A DNA stretch of 64,000 nt, taken from contig JBNGIO010006380.1 in assembly GCA_049999805.1 (NCBI GenBank), forward strand, positions 260,680 through 324,679. Direction: 5' to 3'. Shown piece after piece: positions 45,625 to 58,556 of this stretch. Position 1 is the stretch's first letter. Every line of letters starts with the position of its first letter. The notes under the pieces were generated by a model. It did no database searches and was not told the DNA's origin. It saw only the letters and a list, made by a program, of their open reading frames with translations. Made by a program: the position numbers and the translations under genes. Origin of the DNA: Folioceros fuciformis (taxonomy: Eukaryota > Anthocerotophyta > Anthocerotopsida > Anthocerotales).

Positions 45625-47857
45625 TCACGTCTTGACACTTTGCTCCTCGTCTTCCAAGATTCTTTTCAGGTATTCGTAAGTCATGAATGAGAGGCCCGCG
45701 GCAGGCATCAGCTTCAGACAACTGGGGCCTAGCCCTCGGTACAGCCCCTGCAATCCCTGTTCTTGAAAAATGCACGACAAAGCATGCAAAGTGCCCCTGT
45801 AAACAACCCGCCCTTTGAGAGCACCAACCTGCATCTGCTTCCGAGCCACCTCTAGAGGGAAAGTGAGAGTGCTTGCAAACGCTCCAGCAGCAGAACCTAT
45901 CAACAAGGTCTCCAGATTCCCCACATGCTCTGTTTTGAAGACCTGCTTGTAAACGCTACGCAGTGTATCATACGCAAAGTAATTCGCTCCAGCATACGGA
46001 ATTATTCCAATCACACTGGGAACAAGGCCTCGATAGAGCTCGAATGGGCCCTCTTCTGAGACTATTCTCCACAGGGCATGGACAACTCCTCGATATTCGT
46101 CGGGCTGCCAGTGACACAGGAGTCCTTAACAGGAGGAACGGGGCTTCCTTGCGACAACATATCTGAAAGCACTGCGTGATTTAGAAGGACTGGAATCTTT
46201 ACCTGCACCGTCAATCGTGTCTTCAGAAGCTCTAGTGGGTACATGCATACCGTTGCTGCAATTCCAGCTGTTGAGCCTGCGACAGAGGAGATTGGTAGAG
46301 GAATCTTGAACTGCTTGCCGTCCTTTGGGGCAAGAGCTTTTTTCACAGACTCGTAAGCGAAAAGCTGCGCACATAACCCTTTCAGCTTAGCAAACCAACT
46401 GATGCTAGACACACCACAAGACAAGATGCACATACCCAAGAGGCTTCAGTCATCGATCGTGCATGCGTGCTAACATGAACACACAAGCACAGTAAAGGGG
46501 AAAATAAAATGCGCAGCACAAGCCACGACCTGTGTGATCATGTGAGAGCACACGAGAGCCCCATGAGACACTTGCTATGGACCATGGACCTCACCTCAAT
46601 GGCCTTGCTAGGAGCCACGCGGATGACATTGATTGCATTGCCTCGGAACAGTCCTGTCCAGCCTTCATGGGCCATGATCCATTGGAAAACCTCCTTCACA
46701 GACCTACCATGGCTTCCCACCATCAAATGTGTCCTGATTGTCTCTAATGGTGCAACTGCTGTGCGAGACACAGCTCCCGCAATGGCCCCACTCAACAACC
46801 TCTTACCAGACCGTCCTAGTTTCAACTTAAACGTGGCCCTCCCCATTTGTGACGCAACCACAGGTTCTGCTTTCTCCTCGTCCGCGACATGGAGTTGGCC
46901 TTGAACTTCTTGGGCTTTAGCCACGCGTACTAATCCAGCCAACTGTGGACTGAGATCTCCCCCCTCCACAACATCCACAGTGCGAGCTAAAGCATTCTGC
47001 CGAAGGTTTGGCTTCGACCCCTCTGCTCCCACTCCCGAATTACTAACCAACTCGTCTAGTCGCACCGTCTGGCGCCCAGACTCAATAACGAGTTCCGGAC
47101 CTTCGAAGCTCTGAACACGCGAATTGAAGCTGAACAGCTGGGTGTCCGACGAAATCGCTAGGCGAGAAGAATCGGCCCTGGCAAGACGTCTACCCGCCAC
47201 AGTAGGGCCCACAGGCTGCTGCTTCCATTCCTTCTCAGCGACCACGACAAAAGGTTCTGAATCCTTGCGTTGCAAAACCAATCTAAGCCTAGAGAACAGT
47301 GAGACAGGAGAGAAATCGGATGCATCGGATTCGTACTTGGAGTCAGGGGGATACGGGGGGTACTCAACATGGGTGCCGGGAAAGAGCTGATCCACGGCAT
47401 CCAAAACCTCATCTTCGCAAATACAATCTCGCAAAAGGCCCTTCTTCCGCTGCCGCTGCCTTTCCGAGAACGTGACGGTGCTCTTCGTCCGGTGCTTGAT
47501 GCACGGAGACACAGCATTTAGCGAACCCAAGGGCGGCGCGTCAGCATCCACAAGAAGTCCTGCACGGCGCAGACGCTGCCTCTGGGAAAAGGAATCCTTC
47601 TCCTTCCTCTCCCAGTGGCTGCGGAAGATTGGAATCTGGCCGTGACATTCCCTCCCCGCCTCCGGCTCGCCGCCGCCCGGTTTCCCAAACCTGGCAGCCC
47701 GCAAATCGCCCCTCCTAACTCCACCGGGGTGGTGCCTAGACCTAGCATGCTCCTGCTGGTGCCGGTACCAAGTCTGGTCCTGGTGCCGCACGCGGAACGC
47801 GGCGTGTCTGCTGTAACTCGTGCTGCTTCCGGAAGTGCTTTCCTCCAAAGCAGCCAT
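45625..47857 (-). CDS. BT1: BT1-like plastid/mitochondrial adenine nucleotide carrier with long N-terminal extension
   Basis: Three exons: 46595-47857, 46203-46364, 45625-46104; 634 residues. The last ~290 form a mitochondrial carrier domain with three Px[D/E]xx[K/R] signatures: APLETIRTHL, YPLELLKTRL, FPLEVARKQM. Sequence blocks (LLSGAIAGAVSRTAVAPLET, HEGWTGLFRGN, IPYAGANYFAYDTLR, GNLETLLIGS, LGPSCLKLMPAAG) match plant Brittle1, which moves ADP-glucose or adenylates across plastid and mitochondrial inner membranes. The carrier is preceded by ~345 residues, far longer than the ~100 of Arabidopsis BT1. The extension is Arg-rich at first (targeting-like) and repeats a motif FS-[QE]-RQR-x-R-xx-GLL-x-D at residues ~90 and ~130. 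Exon 1 is one uninterrupted frame, so the extension is not a splicing guess; the exact start ATG could lie further in. Confidence 0.88.
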
Positions 47858-50132
47858 ACCCAAGTTCTCGATACCCGCACTGCTCCTACCCTACCACCAG
47901 CCACGGCACACAATCATTTCCAGCTCCAGCCATACCCACCCCGAAAGTCATGCCGCGCAGTAGCCAGCCGCGAGTGCACGTTCCCCGGCATCATAGCAAC
48001 CCAAAATCCAACACCCAAGCCCCAGCCCGCTGGAGGTGTGGCAGCTCACAAAATCTGCCCCACCATGTATCATCGTCATCGCCAGCACACTACACCACAT
48101 TCAAGACATAGGAGCAAATCCCTGCCCATCCTACCGCCATCCATCCACTCCTCGCCTATCCCCAGCTGACAGACAGGGAGGAGAAACCAGACATGTACAG
48201 GCAGGGGTAGGACACGGGCGTGCTGAAAAACTCCAAGGAGGAGCAGCCACCGCGCAGGTGAGAGATCCAGTGTTGGAGACCGCACGCGTGTCAGGGCTCA
48301 GGGAGGCTCAGCACAAAAAATCACTCAATCGCTAGCCAAACTACAACCCACCCATGACTCTCACGGTACCCAAGCCAGGAACTGGAGAGCCCCACTGGGC
48401 GCATGCCATTGCAAGCCCCTGGCTGGTCCTGTCCTGGTCCTGGTCCTGGTCCAGGTCCTGGTCCCGGCCCTGGTCCTGGACTCCTGGTCCAGGGCACAAG
48501 ACGCACCGCAGCCCATGCCGGGCTCCGGCGCTCGGCACCCTGTGGCAATCGCACTACGTAACCCCCCTCCTACCTGCCAAACCTAAATCTTTGGTCTTGA
48601 CCTAAACACATCAACACATACATATATACATACGTACATACCTACCTCTATGTAGGTACATACCTTGGTAGTTCCCATCCTATTTCCTTCGTCTTCCACC
48701 AGTGGGTGCCTTGTCTTGACCCACCGAGTGGCTCACAGAAAGGTTCTGCCAACAGGATCTCATCAGCTGCAAACATTTCCTCCATCCCCGCCGTTTTCCG
48801 AGCTAAACCATCGTCGGAAACTATCCCACGTGTGGAAATTTGCATCTCATCTCGTTGTTGCTTTCGTATTTGACATTTTTTAAGTTTACACTTTGCCATC
48901 GATTCACTGTATATTCCATTTTCTATATATTTTACAGAATGATGAAAATACTCTACACTTGGGTGACAGACAATTCACGAAACCTTTTATGTACCTGATA
49001 GCGCAACCTGCCCTCAATCCTTTTAGATCCCAATTCCCGCAACCTTCTCCTAGTGCTTAGAATCTCTAAGGAGAACGGGGGCCGGTCGGATTAAGCATTG
49101 AGTCATCACTGCTTACCTCAGCCGAAAAACAGAATCTGAACTATGACACTTGTGGGCAAGGGAGGCACATGCGGGAGGCACGGAGACTGGTGCGTCGCAG
49201 ACCACAACAGGGGGCCGTTTCTAACTTATGTTAAAACGATCTGTGGGGTACAGGGATTGGCAGTCCTTACAAAATATATTTACTGCAGGCTACCAGAGCT
49301 CCGGTCCTTTCAAGCCCAAGGAACGCCATCTTAGGACGGATTGAGCTTACTTGCGTTCTGTTGCTGTTGCCCATCCGCTTCTAAACCAATCGTGCAATCC
49401 ACAGATTCAAGTTCACTGCCTCCCAGCAAAAAACATCTCCCTTAACCTATCCATCCGGAACAGAAGCAGCCACATCGGGCTGGGGATAATGGTCAGGGTG
49501 GGACGGGCCAACTTTGCGCGCTCTGCAGCTAAGAAGCAACTACAAAGGCATCACTAACAGCGACCCATCCCACTAGACGAAGCTGCCGTCAGGTGTAATG
49601 TTGCAAAGTTAACCCAAAAAAAAAAGGAATTGCTGAAATGGGAGTCCACCTTCCTGGAGAACAAAACGCCACCACCGGACGAGAGAATCGCCTCAACCAG
49701 CTGTTGATGGAAATCTCCAGCTCTCATAGCTGGATCTCCGGGTCGTCACCAAAGAACTCGGCGTCAACCGGGCATGGTAGGAAGAGAAACCTGACCATAG
49801 TTCACCTTGGAGTATGGTTAATAGTCAGGCTCAACAACCAGACCGGTTTTCACAATTGTACCTGCCGCCTCTTGCCCACACTGATCCTTGCCACTTAAAA
49901 CATGTACAGCATCTAGAAAGCTTGGGACTGTATGGGAGTAACATGGGCAACCCAGTAAAATATTAGCCAAAAGAGAAGGAGGAGAGACTGCGGAAGCTGG
50001 GAACACACAGGGAACAGAGGCCGCGCTACTCTGCAGCAGGACTGACATACAACTCCCCTCATTATTTTCCCATGAAAAGAATTCACCAACCCAAACAATT
50101 CCACTGGCTCAGCATCGCAACTCCTCCAGACC
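47858..50132. other. Intergenic region upstream of BT1 and downstream of MOS1
   Basis: About 2.3 kb between a gene start and the MOS1 stop, both minus strand. The frame at 47615-48169 is the antisense of BT1 exon 1 plus upstream DNA and I reject it. The region has a 'ggtcct' hexamer run, a 'cata/cgta' microsatellite near 48610-48662, and no convincing gene. Confidence 0.55.
48423..48496. repeat. Hexamer repeat (tggtcc)n
   Basis: About twelve imperfect copies of 'tggtcc' in a row. They keep frames open on both strands (for example Gly-Pro-Gly-Pro on minus), which are not taken as genes. Confidence 0.85.
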
Positions 50133-53100
50133 CTATCCTGCAACTAGATTTGGAACAGCTCCGCCAGTTGCATCTATAACCATTCGTTTCGGACCAGCAT
50201 GTTCCGTCTTTCCTTCAACCTCAACACCTGTCTTCACCCCTCCTGAACNNNNNNNNNNNNNNNNNNNNNNNNNNNNNNNNNNNNNNNNNNNNNNNNNNNN
50301 NNNNNNNNNNNNNNNNNNNNNNNNNNNNNNNNNNNNNNNNNNNNNNNNCCGTCTAGATTGACCATGATCCCTGCCTCGGACAAATGGCGCACTCCCAGAT
50401 TCCCCAACCCAATGCAGATTGCTATCAGAATTCTGGGGTGACTGTGTTCCCGACACAGAAGAGGGCTGGCGTCGATCCTGAGACACCTTCTGCTGTCCAG
50501 CAACTTGAGAAGCAGAGCTCTGATGGTCATTGACAGAAGACCCCTGCTTGTGTGACATTTTTGAAGCATCCGAATGGTGCTCTACATCACTTGATGACTG
50601 CGAGTTTTTCCGACCTGCACCAGATCTTGGGTGGTAATTCCGGTTCTCTGACTGGGGCTTCTCGTGAAAAGTTTGTTGCCACTGACCTTGCGAAGGACCT
50701 GACCTCTGATGCTGGGCTGCATCTCTGGGTTGGTCCTTGTCTTGCATTGGCCCATGCTGCCGGAAATTCTGATGAGGTCTAAATTGCTGATGTGCCCCAT
50801 GCGGGGCATGCTCCTTATCATGAGAACCTGTAGGTCCTTGCTGCTGTCTAGCACCTTGAGAAGACCCATTCAATGCCATTGCCGCTTCATCACCACCTTG
50901 AACTTGTCCACGTGAACCATGTCCAACTGATTTAAATGCTGGGTTATTTGGAGCATGCGCCTTCACATGTTGCTGATCTCGCTGCCTGTCCCGCTCATTG
51001 ATCGGTTGGTCTCCATACCCACCAGACTGTTCCCCATGGGAGGGCTTCTCAAATTCAGACGAAGATGTGAAATTCCGAGACCTATTTGCATGAGCAGACA
51101 CAGACTTGGACTGCTGCTGAACAACTCTTGAACCATTCAGCTCCCTGTCCGACACCCTGGAGCCTTGATTACCAGATATCCTCTGATGTCGTTCTGAGCT
51201 TGATGGAGGACGTCTATCCCCATGAGGAGCGCTTGCTCGATGAGGTTTAGCATGATCACTCTGAGACTCAACCTCATGAGTTACACTCAATACCTGCGAC
51301 CTGTTTACACTCCCTGGCTGATGATGAGGAGTCACCAGTGCATAAGTTTGATACTCCCTGGCAGCAGCTGGGATAGGTGACTGCTGAGAAGAATGAAAAC
51401 CACTACTCCCTCCATCCACAACTGATGACAACTGCTCAGTTTTAGCCCCAACTGTGGCCAACTTTTGCTGTGAAGTGCTAACCTTTGCCTGCTGATCCGG
51501 GGGTGAAGGCCTCTGAATAGCCAATTGATCTGCACTTTGACCATTCAACTGAGCAGGGAAACGTGACGCCGGTTGGTTGGTATGATTATCTGCCCGCTGA
51601 GGCTTGAAACCAGAATCTCCCTGAGCATGGGTGGATGATGATTCGTCGTGATGTTGAGCATGACCACCACCCCCTTTTCCCATTGAACTTCGGAAATCTT
51701 GAGAAGGCTGTGCGACAGAACCCTCCTTGCCACCAACTCGAGAATCTTGCTGATAATGATACTTTGCAGTAGGTCCTCGCTCATTGCCTGATCCCCTTTG
51801 TCGCCACGATGCATGAGAGCGTGCACTCCTACTAAAGTTATCACTTGGCTTAGTGTCAACTGGCTCCGACGCCACAGGAGGCACCTGGGCCTGACCCAGC
51901 CCTGTGACAGTCCTGGTCTCGACAGGAACATCACATGCCTGATGCTGGGGCTGTCTGGTAGAAGCATTCGATTGCCCAGTTTCCACAAGATCCTGTACAA
52001 GTTTGACAACGGGCTTGAGGGACTCCACGTCCGAAGGCTTGCTACTCGACACGTGCACTGTCCCAGGATACTCCACCTTCTCAACGCTCGCAGAGCCGGA
52101 GGCCAACTCCTCAACAGGCTTTAATCCATTACCTGCACTACTTGGTGCAGCTCGCACCGGTGCCCAGATCAGCCCATCACTTGAATGAGACTTATCACCA
52201 ACACGGACATCCTGTGCAGTTCTCTCTCTTGCTAGCCGCTTGACTGGTTGTTGTTTGCGCTGAGGCCGCCTGCCAGCACTGTCTCCGTTTGACAGGGGAG
52301 ACGCAGTCGGAACTCCAAACTCCTTTACCAGGTCACTATCACCAAACTCAATCACCACCAAAGGCTGAAAAGACAACTCTTTCACTGACTCCTGAGAGAT
52401 TCCTCGTGCCTCTTCACCACTACTCACTTCTTGCTGAGATACTTGGGACTTGGCAGTGTCAATCAAGTCAGCACCATCACTATGCTCGGAGCTGTGAACT
52501 ACATGGGCAGAACCATCTACACCATCTGCCCTCTGCTTACTTTTAGAATTCCTGCTGTTTCGCTTCTTCCGGTTAGCAGCATTGGGCACAGAGCTGGAGT
52601 CTACAGCACTAGATTCACCAGCATGTGGTCCGCTAGACCATCCTCCACCCTCATTTCTTTCTGCTGCCACGGCTACAACCTCAGTTATGACAGCCTGCTC
52701 TTCTGTCACTTCGGGCACTTCGATGTCCTTCCCATGTTTAAGCTGCATTGTTGAGTGTTTCGCCCTGTGCCTTGACGTCTGCTGCTTAGGAGGAATCTGC
52801 ACTATTTGCAAACCCAGCCTACTTCCAGATGGTGTCTCCACACCGTTACTGCGTTGGGAACCTGTGGGTATGGGTACCTGTGACTGCAAGGAAGTGTTAC
52901 TCTCAGATGGAGAGGGCAAAAGTGGCGGCTCCGTTCGGACCTGGCCAGGATTACTATTCAGCTTCACCTTCGTGAGATCTCTTGAATCAGAATGGATCCT
53001 GTGATCCTCCCTCGGTCGCCCACTGCCTTTCCTATCTCCTCTCTCTCGCTTGCCATGCTCATTTCGACCACTGCGGCCTCCCCCCAGGCTACCAGAGGCC

Positions 53101-56100
53101 CTGCTTGATTGGTTAGAAGATGAGCCTTCCTGGCCCAACAGGCCAGAAGCATCCCCTTCTCTCTTAACTTCTCCAGTAAAATCCTTGGGCAAGTCATCGG
53201 GCACATTTGAGTCTGGTACTGATAGCCCTGCTGTTCGTCGATTCAACTCCTCCAATTTTGCATTGGCCTTGGCCTTCTGCTCTTTGCTCCTCTCTTCCTC
53301 CTCCTTCTGCAGTTGGAGTGATCGCTGATGTGCAATTTCTTTCATCTTTGCTCGCTGCATGCAGCACAATAAAGCAAAACATACATAGGCCGTACCACTT
53401 CACATCTCACACTAACGCAGATGGTCACAAGCCACCAACAGTCAAAAAATTTCAAGCAAAAACACGCATGCCAAAACTGAGCATTGCAGTCTACCTGAGC
53501 GTCATAATCATATGCGTCTGTCGAGCTCAGATCACTCTCTGGCTCAACTCTCTCTTGAGCTGCAGCAGAGCTTGACGTCTCGGAAGTAGTGCCAACACTG
53601 ATTGGGGCTTTAATCAATTGAGCTGTACTTACAGAAACACCATCGGGCTTTGCATCTACTGTTACAGCCTTTGGTCTCCACTCTTTCTCGGCATCATGGA
53701 CAACCTTGGCTTTGTGTATCCCGTCTTCCTTCATCAGAGGTTCTTTGGAAGGAGGAACAGCTGCCTCTAGCCCTGAAGTATCTACACTACTACCTGCATC
53801 ATTGACACCACTGCTTGTGCGCTTCAGCAGCTTGGGCTTCTCGTCTAGGATCACACTCCCAGCATCAGCAGGACCAGCACCTGCAGAGTCCGCAGTCGGC
53901 AACAGAGTTGACTCTGCAACCAAGACACCAGCGTTTACAGAGGTGCTTGAGCGCCCGGTGCCATTATGCTGCCCAGGTCTTGATACACCTCCTCCAGCCA
54001 CCGTTGATGCAGAACTGCTGTCCTCACCCTTAAATACATTTGCCTTCTGCAACGTTGACTGCGAGTCCCGACTGACAGGCCTATCTTTCGTAACAGAATG
54101 CTCTTTCCTCGGAGCAATGACCTCTACAGTACCCCTGTCACTGGGAGCTGCATTTTTCCTAGAAGGGTGATTCTTACTGGCGAACCCATCTGGTTCCCCA
54201 TCTCTGGAGAAAGCAACTTCTTTGGTAGTGGGCTCCTTATTTCTATGAACCCTCCCACTCTCCCCATTGTTCTCATGACTGCCAGCTCGACGCCCAGGCC
54301 TGCCAGATGATCTTCCTCCGACAGTGTCCTTGGAGCTAGAATTGTCCTCATCTCGTTCTCGAGACTTCAAATCATCAGCACGAGCAGTCTCCCCAACGGC
54401 AGCATTCCCTCTATTGAATGATTCATTTCCAGCATCACCGCCAGCACCTACTGCAACTCCTCCTGGCTTCTTGGCTCCAGCTGCTTCCAGTGAGGCGTCT
54501 TCCTCAAAAACCGGTTTTGAAAAATCCATGGGCTCCTCATTGGCAGATGTTCCCCAATCTCGAAGTCCATGTGGCCCCACGCCAGCTCCTTGTGTACCTG
54601 GCCTCGATGCATCATATAGGGAACCGACCAGCCTTCGGTTGCCCACTGCATCTTGCACAGGACCAGATCTCCCATCTTTATAGCTACCCACATCATGAAT
54701 ATCATCAACCACTAGCTCAGGATGCTCCCTCATAACCCTGGAGTTGCTCGGAGGTAGCCGAGGACCAGAACCCATGGACCCATGAAAATGACTAAATACG
54801 TCTGAAGGTGGCCCTTGTCGGTTAGGAAAACCAACATACATGCCAGGACCTCCCATGACCATAGCCCCCATCATCATCCCCCTCTCATCCATATGCCCAG
54901 GAGGACCATACGCACCATCGTAAGGAGGCCCTGGATACATCCCAGGTCCCAACGGTGGTCCGGGCCTCCCTACTCCCCCTTGCCGGGAAAGCAGCCCGGC
55001 ATTTCCATACACATTTCCCACATGAGGGCCAAAGCCACCAGGTCCTCGGCCATAACCACCAGGACCAGGACCAGGGCCATACCTCTGTTGAGGGGGGAAC
55101 CCAGAAGAGTCGAGCTGAAACCTTGGGTGACCATGAGGTCCATGAGGTCCTACAGGAGGTCCACCCCGACGACAATTCTCATCAGGACTCGCACCTGGTT
55201 AGAAGGAAATTACTGCTTCATCAGGGCTATGAATGAGCATTTCTATGCCAAAGTGATATCCAAACAACCGAATTGCACGCACCTTGGGAAACCTCATGAC
55301 CACCATCTCTCCTCCACGAATCCACAACAGGAGGATGCCCATCATGGGCAGCAACATGCCTATGCTCCTCCCTATGCCAATTCCCTTCAGCTCCAGGTGG
55401 CATTCCTCCAAATGGCTCCCTTCGAAAGGTATCAAGTACTGGCCTTTCCTGATTGCTAAAAGCAGGGCCAGCACCACGAGGACCATCATCTACACATCAA
55501 AAAAAGAACAAAATAAATCAAAAGACAGAAATCTTGATTCAGCAGTCCATGGTATCAGCTTATCCAGAAACACACCATAAGGCCCCGACAAACTTGGTGG
55601 TCTTTGTTGCTGTGAAGAAAACAGCTTCTCATCTACTGCTCTTTCCACAGTGGCAGTACCTGCAAGAGAGCTACATCAACCCAAACGGACAAAACAAGAA
55701 TTCTCGTCCCTATGACATGTTCGAACACCATCCCCCCTGACATTCACGAGTCAAAACAAAATGCACATCCAGCAAACACATCCTTAAACACAGGTCTCAA
55801 TGAACTTCCACATCGCACATGGTACTTATAATTCCTACGCGGGCGAAAAGTGAAAAATGCACCTCCACCAGACACATCATTTCAGTCCGGTTCTTTGTAA
55901 TGGTGAGCTTTCTACATTACACATGGTACTGGTGAAGTTTCAGGCTTACCCTGCTGAGGGCGAAGATCAGGACTCTTCTCCGATCCTAAAGTTGGAAAGT
56001 CAAGACGAGTTAACTGAAATGCAGTGGGCTGGTGAGAATCCCTTGCCTGAAAGAGACGAAAGATCGAGTAGTTAACTATAAGTAGTTCTCAGTTGACAGA

Positions 56101-57259
56101 CTAGTTTCATATAAGACAAGGCAGAGCAGATAAAATAAGATTCGAGCACAAGGTAGTTCCGCACCATCTTTGTTTCTGCACCGGCCCCTCCCCACGCGGG
56201 GCCAGGGGCATTGACAGGAAAATTAGCAGGCTCCCCAGGGCGAGAAACCTGTGCATGTCTTTCCTCTGCACTCCGCGGCCTTTGAAAGGATGGCTGTGTA
56301 TGTGGCTGACCGTGAAGCATGCCCTGGCCGTGACCTTGTACTCCAGAGACAGCTGCTGAACGAGAAGTTCCAGAAGCTGATGCTGGTCGTGAAGGAAGCG
56401 GGCCCCATGCATTTTGAGTCAAATGGGAGTCATGCATCTGTCCAATGCTCCCAGCAGACGAGGGACGAGTTCCACTTCCAGCGGAAGACGGCCGTGATAC
56501 AGCTCCACCCCATGCTGCTCCACTGCCGCCAACATTAGATCCATGCTTTGCTGAGGCCCCCCAAGTGCCATTAGCCAGAGGAGGAGATGAGGCTTGCGTT
56601 GTTCCCCATGCATTATTGATTGTCGGAGGAGATCGTCCAGTTGCTCCCCAGCTGCCACCACCCCTAGAGGAACGAAAGGTGACAGCATAAGGACGCACAT
56701 AACGACAGATATGCAGAGAAGAGGGTACTCCAGCTGTGCTGCAGGAAAAGCAGCTCACCTCGGAACTATCTCAACATTAGGGTCCAACCCGCGGTTCTCA
56801 AGCCTGCACAAAGATATCAAATCTTCATAGTGAGCCACGTGCACTCAACCGTGCAGCCCACCGACAGTGACCATGGAGATTATCCTTGTCAGATCGACCC
56901 AATACAACACTGCTCATACATGATCGTGAAACACTGGCCACAAAAACACTTCTTCTGAGGCTCTCTAGGCCTGACTTCACGAAAACCCTAAATAAATAAA
57001 CAACCAGGATCAAAAAGCTCTCAGAATAGGGGCATGACCTCTGACTTGGAAGATTGATGGGCTTCGGCACAGCAGGTATTCTGCCGAGTACAGTCATACC
57101 CCTCCGGGCAGAGGGCCCTCTGCGAAAAAAGCACGCCAGCAGGAAGAGCATCAGAAACAAGTAGCAATCTCGACGAATGCATCCGATTGCGGAGGCAAGT
57201 ACAGGCTCCCAAGGTCCCGTCGCCCATCGTCGCACTCACCTTCTGTCCCCGCTCAACAT
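50133..57259 (-). CDS. MOS1: MODIFIER OF SNC1 1 (MOS1)-like, BAT2-domain protein
   Basis: Nine exons: 57240-57259, 57039-57119, 56759-56803, 56165-56663, 55950-56046, 55576-55659, 55283-55489, 53495-55194, 50133-53354; ~1984 residues counting the 100-N gap. The N-terminus carries the family signature RRGMTVLGRIPAVPKPINLP, then LENRGLDPNVEIVPR, W-G repeats, and LDFPTLGSEK, as in Arabidopsis MOS1 and BAT2/PRRC2 proteins. A Gly/Pro/Met-rich section and a Glu/Lys-rich coiled coil (residues ~912-945, starting RAKMKEIAHQRSLQLQK) follow. The rest is a long Ser/Gln/His-rich disordered tail. MOS1 modulates expression and splicing of an immune receptor gene and cell-cycle genes in Arabidopsis. The first coding exon is only 20 nt (MLSGDR), fixed by phase and the relatives' GDRR. 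The true length is unknown because of the gap. Confidence 0.88.
50249..50348. other. Assembly gap (100 N) in last MOS1 exon
   Basis: Exactly 100 N inside the Ser/Gln-rich tail. 100 is a placeholder and not divisible by three, yet the frames on either side are both open, so the true missing length is unknown. Repetitive coding sequence may have caused the break. Confidence 0.95.
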
Positions 57260-58556
57260 TCTGAAGGCCCGTGCCTTGCCAGTCAAATCTCAACTGCCCG
57301 GGTAGCAGCCTTCTCCCTTGCCTGCCAACTGCAACGAGTGGAGACGCCCTGCTTCCGACAGGACCTGAATGCCACAGCAAGCAGCGAAGCGAGTCATGGC
57401 AAAGATAACCTACACCTCTCTTGGCACTCCATGAAGCACACAGGACAAGGCACGCGTCAGCAGGCGGCGGGAACAGTATGGTCACCGTAGATAATTGCGC
57501 AAGGGGAAGGAGACATAAAGTTGCAAGGGGAGGCAGGCCGGCAGGCAAGCAAAGGTGTGTGAAGTGCAGGAGAAAGAAACGTGACACGATCCGTACAGCA
57601 GGAAGGCAAGACAAGGAGGGGAATTCCAGAGAGGAAAGAGCTGGCAGAGTGGGAGTGGAGATGGTCGTGCCAGGCTAGGGGGCCTGCCAATTGCTTACTT
57701 CTCATGCGGAGATCGATTGATTCCACAGACCCTGTTGTTGCGACTTAGATTGCGTTCGCGGTCCCGACTGACCCTAGCGCACCGTGATGGAAGGAAGGTG
57801 CTTAAACCTAACAGACCCTGCAGCCGGAAGGCGGCAACACCATGTAACCGGGGCACAGGCACAAGCCAAATGGTGAGATCTTAGTGCGCAAGGCAGCAAA
57901 TGCTTAACCGGGGGCAGCAGCCCTACACACGCAACATCGCCGCCAGGTTAGCTATCTACCTTACCTCCGTGCACGCCCCCCGCAGTTTCCGGCGCACTTG
58001 GTTTCATGCATATCATAAGGTGGACCAGGAACAACAAAAATATCCTACACATAACATTTTATGTACATGTGTAGGTATGTACTTCACGCTATTCCACCAC
58101 TGGCAACTACTCGAGACCATCCGTCGAGACCATCTAGTACAAGTTGTTAGGACTTATTCTTACTCTATGGAAAATGTCATACATTTCTTTTGTGCTATTT
58201 TTATTCCTATTAAGATATATAAATTGATATATTTTTCTTTAATCAAATTTCAGTGTCTACAAACTTTTTCTTTATTCTGTGTATTAGTCCAACTCTATGA
58301 TTGAGATAGATCTATAATCTCTCCCACAAGATTAAAGAAGAGGAATTCAGTTAGAGTCAACTAAGGATGGAATTTTGGACATGGTGTACTTAGCTACTTG
58401 CTGCAAAGAGCATCTTTTCTATAGACACCTCATCTAAGTACCGATCTAACATGCTATACCTAACTAATTTTATACGGAAACATATGAAAGATCTCATTTG
58501 CCTAAACAACAAGCCCAAAGATAGTTGAAGACGAAAAGAGGGATTAACCCCTCAAA
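57260..58556. other. MOS1 5' region and AT-rich transition
   Basis: 57260-57850 is GC-rich and should contain the MOS1 5' UTR and promoter. From ~58040 the sequence turns AT-rich and repeat-like. No convincing gene seen. Confidence 0.55.

Noticed and set aside
47615-48169. 184-codon plus-strand frame
   Set aside because: Mostly antisense to exon 1 of the BT1-like gene, whose minus-strand frame has homology support.
48341-48605. Gly/Pro or Trp/Ser repeat frames on both strands
   Set aside because: Generated by the tggtcc hexamer repeat.
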